Positions 59,858 through 64,000 of a stretch of DNA of 64,000 nucleotides are shown in pieces. The DNA comes from Elmis aenea (taxonomy: Eukaryota > Arthropoda > Insecta > Coleoptera > Elmidae). The stretch is taken from assembly GCA_947652605.1 (NCBI GenBank), contig OX393579.1, positions 21,969,674 to 22,033,673 of the forward strand. Direction: 5' to 3'. The translations under genes and the position numbers were made by a program. The first letter of the stretch is position 1. Every line of letters starts with the position of its first letter. Below the pieces are notes generated by a model. It was given only the letters and a program-made list of their open reading frames with translations. It searched no databases and had not been told where the DNA came from.

Positions 59858-60235
59858 TAAAACAATACTTCTTCGTTCTCAAAATAAGAAGAACAGGTTG
59901 CAGTTGGCGTTAAATCGAAGAAAAGCATATTTTAAAAAAAAATGGTCCAATAAATTCAAATTCTACATATTTGGATCAAATAGAAGGATTTTTGCTCTTC
60001 GCAGCAAGGGCTAAAAAATGTTGATTGACTCTGTGGTATCAACGGTGAAGCACGAGGTTGGTTTATTAATAATCTGGGGCTGTTTTTCTGGTTTTGAAGT
60101 TGGAAAATTGGTACAAATTAAAGAAGTACTAAAAAAAGAACAGCATAAAAGAAGTTAAGAAGTTAACGCTGCACCATTTGGGCTGCGACCAATTGGTAAT
60201 AGATTCACCATGCAATTTGAATGTTAATGTTGTAC
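59858..60235 (+). pseudogene. Second Tc1 transposase fragment, plus strand
   Basis: The plus strand reads LALNRRKAYFKKKWSNKFKF, then YIFGSNRRIF, corresponding to the W-SDESKF-FGSDGR block with the first catalytic Asp changed to Asn. It continues, after a frameshift, into STVKHEVG, LLIIWGCFSGFEVGKLVQIK and a GCDQLVIDSPCN block. It overlaps in content with 59280-59470 of the minus-strand fragment, so the two are inverted partial copies. It ends beside GTACACCCTGTATA (60233). Confidence 0.78.
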
Positions 60236-60406
60236 ACCCTGTATAACAGGGGTGTTGAACACCTACAAATCGATCAGTAAGTACCTAAATTTGGGTCAAT
60301 CACGACGTTGTTCGTGATTCAATATCACATAAATATGTTTAATCTGATACTTATTTGCACGAATTTAAAATATTGCACGCCAGTGCATCTATTATTTTTA
60401 TTGCAG

Positions 60407-60517
60407 ATTACAGGCACACTAAATATTCGGAATTTAGACATGCAAGAAATGAATAATGACTATTGGCAAGTTGATTTGCTTTTCAAATTTAAGCAATTTG
60501 ATTCATACTGCTGATAC
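60407..60517 (+). CDS. Doubtful terminal exon-like segment
   Basis: An acceptor-like tract, ATTATTTTTATTGCAG, ends at 60406. The following 36 codons are open and include LDMQEMNNDYWQVDLLFKFK, then a TGA at 60512-60514. I do not recognise the peptide. An open run of this length is not rare by chance in such AT-rich DNA, and no clear poly(A) signal follows closely. It is listed only so that it can be checked against transcripts. Confidence 0.12.
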
Positions 60518-62904
60518 ATAGGCATTTCAAATCTAGAGCAAATGATTTAAAATATTTTACTTTTTTAATTCGCCTTAGTATAATTTAAGGCCAAAATTGG
60601 ATTGTATATTTATTGGAGGTTTACGGCCATGTAAACATTTTGTGTTTTGACATTGTTACCGGAAAAAAACGTCAAGTTGCAGTAGTTTTCGAATGCAGCC
60701 TTTTTGCAAAAGTGAGTTAAAACAAGGTTTTATAGATTTAAGAGTTAATCAAAATAAACTGCTTTATTTAGTATAAAAAACAAAAAAAACTTTTTAGAAT
60801 TTTGTTGAAAAATCTGCATCAAAATTATATAAATTTGGCAGTGTTGGATAAACACAAAAGTTTAATGTTTGATATTATTTAAAAAAAAAAAACTAAGTAC
60901 CATTTAAAAAAAAAGTTTAATAACACGTTTTTTTATATACATGATCTCTGTGATACGTTTTGTAGTATAATATAAATTTGCTTCAATTTAGAGTTTTAAG
61001 CTGACTGACACAAGAAAAAATGCAAACTGTTTGCTCTTTTCTTTTTATTCTGCAAATTTTTAAATTTTACGTACATGTATATTTGTATAATTAAGAAAGC
61101 GTTAATTTTTTGTGTATGAAACATAAAAACCTTTACCGATGCTCTTAAAAGTTCAAATATTTGCACCTATTCATACCATTGATTCAATCAATCCCTTAGT
61201 CAAGTTGGGAACACAAATGTTATACCACAATGCACAAAAATTATAAAAAATTAACAGTTGAAGATCAGTTATTATTATGGAAATGTAAATTAAATTAGCA
61301 ACGAAATGTAAGGTTGTCGAACTTGCGTGATATCTTTCACACAACAATATATTAAATTGTTTTTCTACCTCCTACTGTTTTTCTTTTAAAAACTTACAGT
61401 CTCTTCAATAAGGGCATGCGGGGCATATTAAGATGTTTGCGAATAAACAAAGAAATAAATTAATATAACATAGCTTACACAAACTTGCTGTGTATTTAAA
61501 ACATCTCATTTAACTTATGCCACATTGCCATATTAATAAATCAATTTACGTGTTGAATATAAAGCTTAATAATCCTTGAAAATGATACAACAGAAATTCT
61601 GAGCGTGTCGTAAGCATAAAGTGTACATGAAATATGGACGCCGTCTACTAAACAAAGGGAAATAAAGTTGTACAAGTTTTAACGTTTGTGATTATAGCAA
61701 GTGTTGGTCTGTTCTCCTCTATAAAGGCAGAACATAATCATAACAACGTTTTTATTAAATTTTATCCTGGACTCTTAGTATGGTTTACAACTTAAATTGC
61801 TTTCAACTACAGAATATAAAGTTGCATTCGTTTTACAAAATTACTCTCAGAGAAGTATTGGTACAACATTTTTGAGTAACTTCGCTTTATGTGATCACGT
61901 TAGATTCAAAAAAGACCTGATTTCTTTTACTCAAATAAGGAATCAAAAATTTAAATAAATAAGCCACAATTACCCCAGTAAATTTAATTTTAGAGTGATA
62001 CCTAATAATAACCAGTGATAACGTTAGACAAAACAGAGAACTAAACCACAACATGTCTTTGTTGTTTATGCTTAAGGTACAAAAACTCGATTAAGTAGAT
62101 TTTTGAAACAATTGGCACTTGTTTTAAGGGGCAACATACACCGTAGGACAAGAAAACAGATTTTTCAAAAATATCTTTATTCGATAGTATAACCTAACCT
62201 AAGTTATTTCCTCTGAAATTTCAATAAAAGATTCCAAAAATTGGCGAAGTTACAGCGGGTCGAGCGCCCCCTTGCGCGCCCGTATAGTACTGTCGTTATA
62301 TCGTAAATCTCACTTCTAAAACTCTCAAACTCGACTTATTTTAGCCCGGCAAAACGGGGATGCGACTTATTCTTGCGAATTCCAAAATACGCCATTTTCA
62401 GTACTATTCTAAATAAGCGGTCCTACAGCTGTGAAGCATTGTTGCAAGACGCATTCGCACTCTTGGCAAAAGCGCTGCTTGACGGCGTCGCAGTGGTAAC
62501 CTTTATGTTTATATCTCAAAAACGGATGGACCGATTTACATAGGATTTGGCACAGTGAATCTTGATACTATCTAGGTTTATCACAGGATTTTTCTTTTAA
62601 AGGACGTAGTTTATTTTTTATAAATTAAAGAAGATCAAATTTGTGGTCAAAAATCCGTAATTTACATTCAGATATCCGCCATTTTGCAAAAAAAAATGGA
62701 AAAATAAAAATCGGCTACGTCAAGGATTAGTGTTTATTGTTATTCCAACAATTTTGAAACAAGATGTATGTCAGAGAAAAACCAAAGATAATATGTTGGT
62801 TACCGCAAAAGCCGTTTACAAAATACCGTCGAACGGAAGTGACTACCACACGTTTCCTTTGAAAAAAATTATTGAAAATTTTAAAACTTACAGAGAAAAG
62901 TATA
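60518..62904. other. No gene recognised
   Basis: AT-rich to about 62100, then a locally GC-richer stretch (62220-62500, AGCGCCCCCTTGCGCGCCCG). Next comes ATCTCAAAAACGGATGGACC at about 62514, a phrase often found near the ends of insect repeats, although no element boundaries were found. The plus frame 62730-62924 has no motif. Confidence 0.45.
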
Positions 62905-63602
62905 TACCGGGTGATTCAGTTTGACTGTCGCACCCGTATAACTTTGTAAGTATTGAAAATAACCCCAACAAACCTTATATATTTGAAATCGGTGAGATTT
63001 TCTATTAAGTGATGTGTTTTTGTTAGCTCTACGATGACGTATCAAATCCGCGATAAGCAACTGTTTTTTTTTTAAATTACATAGTACCTATACATTTTTT
63101 TGTTGGTTCGGATAGAGAATTTAATTCTGAATCCGATCATGTACTCAAAAAGTAGGCATACATAAGAAAATTTTCGAGAAAAATCAGTTCAAAGTTTATT
63201 CAAATCATAGCAAACAGTCTATTTAACATAACAAAAAACGATCAAATCTTAAAAATTATACGGTAACTATCAATGGAAATGTATTAAAAATTAATTTTTA
63301 ATAAAAATAAAAACAAATAATAAACGCCGACATAAAAATTTGATTTTAATGTATTCAAAATGGCCGCCACTGCTGATTCAGAATTAAATTCTCTATCCGA
63401 ATCAACAACAAAATGTATACTATGTAATTTAAAAAAAAAACAGTTGCCTATCGCGGATTTGACATACGTCATCGTAGAGGTAACAAAAACACATCACTTA
63501 ATAGACAATTTCTCGCCGATTTCAAATATATAAGGTTTGTTGGGGTTATTTTCAATACTTACAAAGTTATAGGGGTGCGACAGTCAAACTGAATCGCCCG
63601 GT
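62905..63602. mobile_element. Young ~700-bp MITE with ~250-bp TIRs
   Basis: ACCGGGTGATTCAGTTTGAC and, inverted, ACCGGGCGATTCAGTTTGAC open the ends. The arms stay nearly identical for about 250 bases (GTATTGAAAATAACCCCAAC, TTAAGTGATGTGTTTTTGTT, CGATGACGTAT, TTGGTTCGGATAGAGAATTT-like). The centre is AT-rich. It is the same family as 36201-36579 but longer. It sits just beyond the stop codon of the LINE fragment at its right, presumably in that element's 3' region. Confidence 0.88.
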
Positions 63603-63609
63603 TTACTGA

Positions 63610-64000
63610 GCTTCTTTAACAGGCCGTTTGGGCCCACAGCTTCGTGGTTTTCTTCCACTTTTTTCTATTTTTGGCTTTGGTCTTCCAATCTCTTATACCC
63701 TTTTCTTTTAAGTCTGATAGCACTGCTTCTCTCCACCGTCTTCTTCGTCGACCTTGCTTCTTCTTGTAATTTGGTGTGTTCAAGGCTATCATTTTGTGGT
63801 GTTCGTCCATCTGCCATTCTTTCGGTATGACCCAGCCACTGTAATCTTTTCGCTTTTATTACTAAGTCAATTGCTGGCCTCTTATATATCTCATAAATTT
63901 CCCTCTTTGTTCTTCTTTTATATCCTTGTCCTGTTTTCCTTCCTCCCAAAACTCACCTAAGTATTTTCCTCTCCCATCTCTGTAATCTTTCCTATGTTTT
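63610..64000 (-). pseudogene. LINE reverse-transcriptase C-terminal region (runs off window)
   Basis: Two overlapping minus-strand frames give KREIYEIYKRPAIDLVIKAK then RLQWLGHTERMADGRTPQ, and, after a frameshift near 63800, GRRRRRWREAVLSDLKEKGI, RDWKTKAKNRKKWKK and a stop near 63616. This is the hallmark tail of insect non-LTR elements (conserved RL.W.GH..RM, then a basic RRRW segment and DW...A..R..W). The reverse-transcriptase core would lie beyond 64000. The frameshift shows it is inactive. Confidence 0.85.

Noticed and set aside
62220..62300. GC-rich patch as a promoter or CpG island
   Set aside because: Too short, without an associated first exon; equally explained as part of an old repeat.

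Overview
The window is AT-rich eukaryotic DNA. It has no bacterial-style gene order, no CRISPR array, no rRNA and no intact tRNA gene. Nothing longer than about 120 codons looks like a conserved host protein. The mobile elements point to an arthropod, most probably an insect: a Tc1/mariner-type transposase carrying a DUF4817-like helix-turn-helix and a 56-nt intron, Tc1 fragments, piggyBac-like TTAA elements, very many hAT-like elements with exact 8-bp target-site duplications (TSDs), LINE reverse-transcriptase tails and a tRNA-derived SINE. Which insect order this is cannot be settled from the sequence alone.

Layout: 1-2609 is most of a mariner-like element with very long terminal inverted repeats (TIRs) and a broken minus-strand transposase. 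2710-4417 is a 1.7-kb TIR element of uncertain superfamily with a smaller one inside it. 4862-6916 is a compact nest: a hAT element inside a piggyBac-like element, with a second hAT element abutting it. 9-25 kb holds four copies of a hAT-type family made largely of GGAGC repeats (9586, 14514, 19784, 23927), each with a perfect 8-bp TSD, interspersed with other miniature elements (MITEs). The copy at 23927 sits inside yet another hAT element. 25.3-29.1 kb holds a long-TIR MITE, a retroposed sequence with a 12-bp TSD, and a serial foldback array containing a TTAA-flanked insert. 32.7-33.8 kb is a tandem repeat of about 402 bp. 35.8-36.8 kb is a nested MITE pair. 39.4-41.2 kb is a 1.86-kb TIR element carrying a recent 692-bp tandem duplication. 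From 41 kb on come LINE tails, a hAT element, a SINE, foldbacks, a Tc1 inverted pair around a GAGTCG-repeat element, a young long-TIR MITE and a LINE 3' end running off the window.

Between these elements lie several kilobases at a time of AT-rich sequence in which I see no gene. Two plus-strand sites (11681 and 53091) have a polypyrimidine tract and CAG joined directly to GTGAGT, each followed by a second GTGAGT 74 or 40 nt later. That is the architecture of recursive ('ratchet') splice sites. My preferred reading is that this window is largely one very long intron of a plus-strand gene, or a gene desert, filled with transposons. This is inference and needs RNA data.

All coordinates of repeat boundaries come from reading the sequence by eye. 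Where a TSD is quoted it was read directly on both sides.
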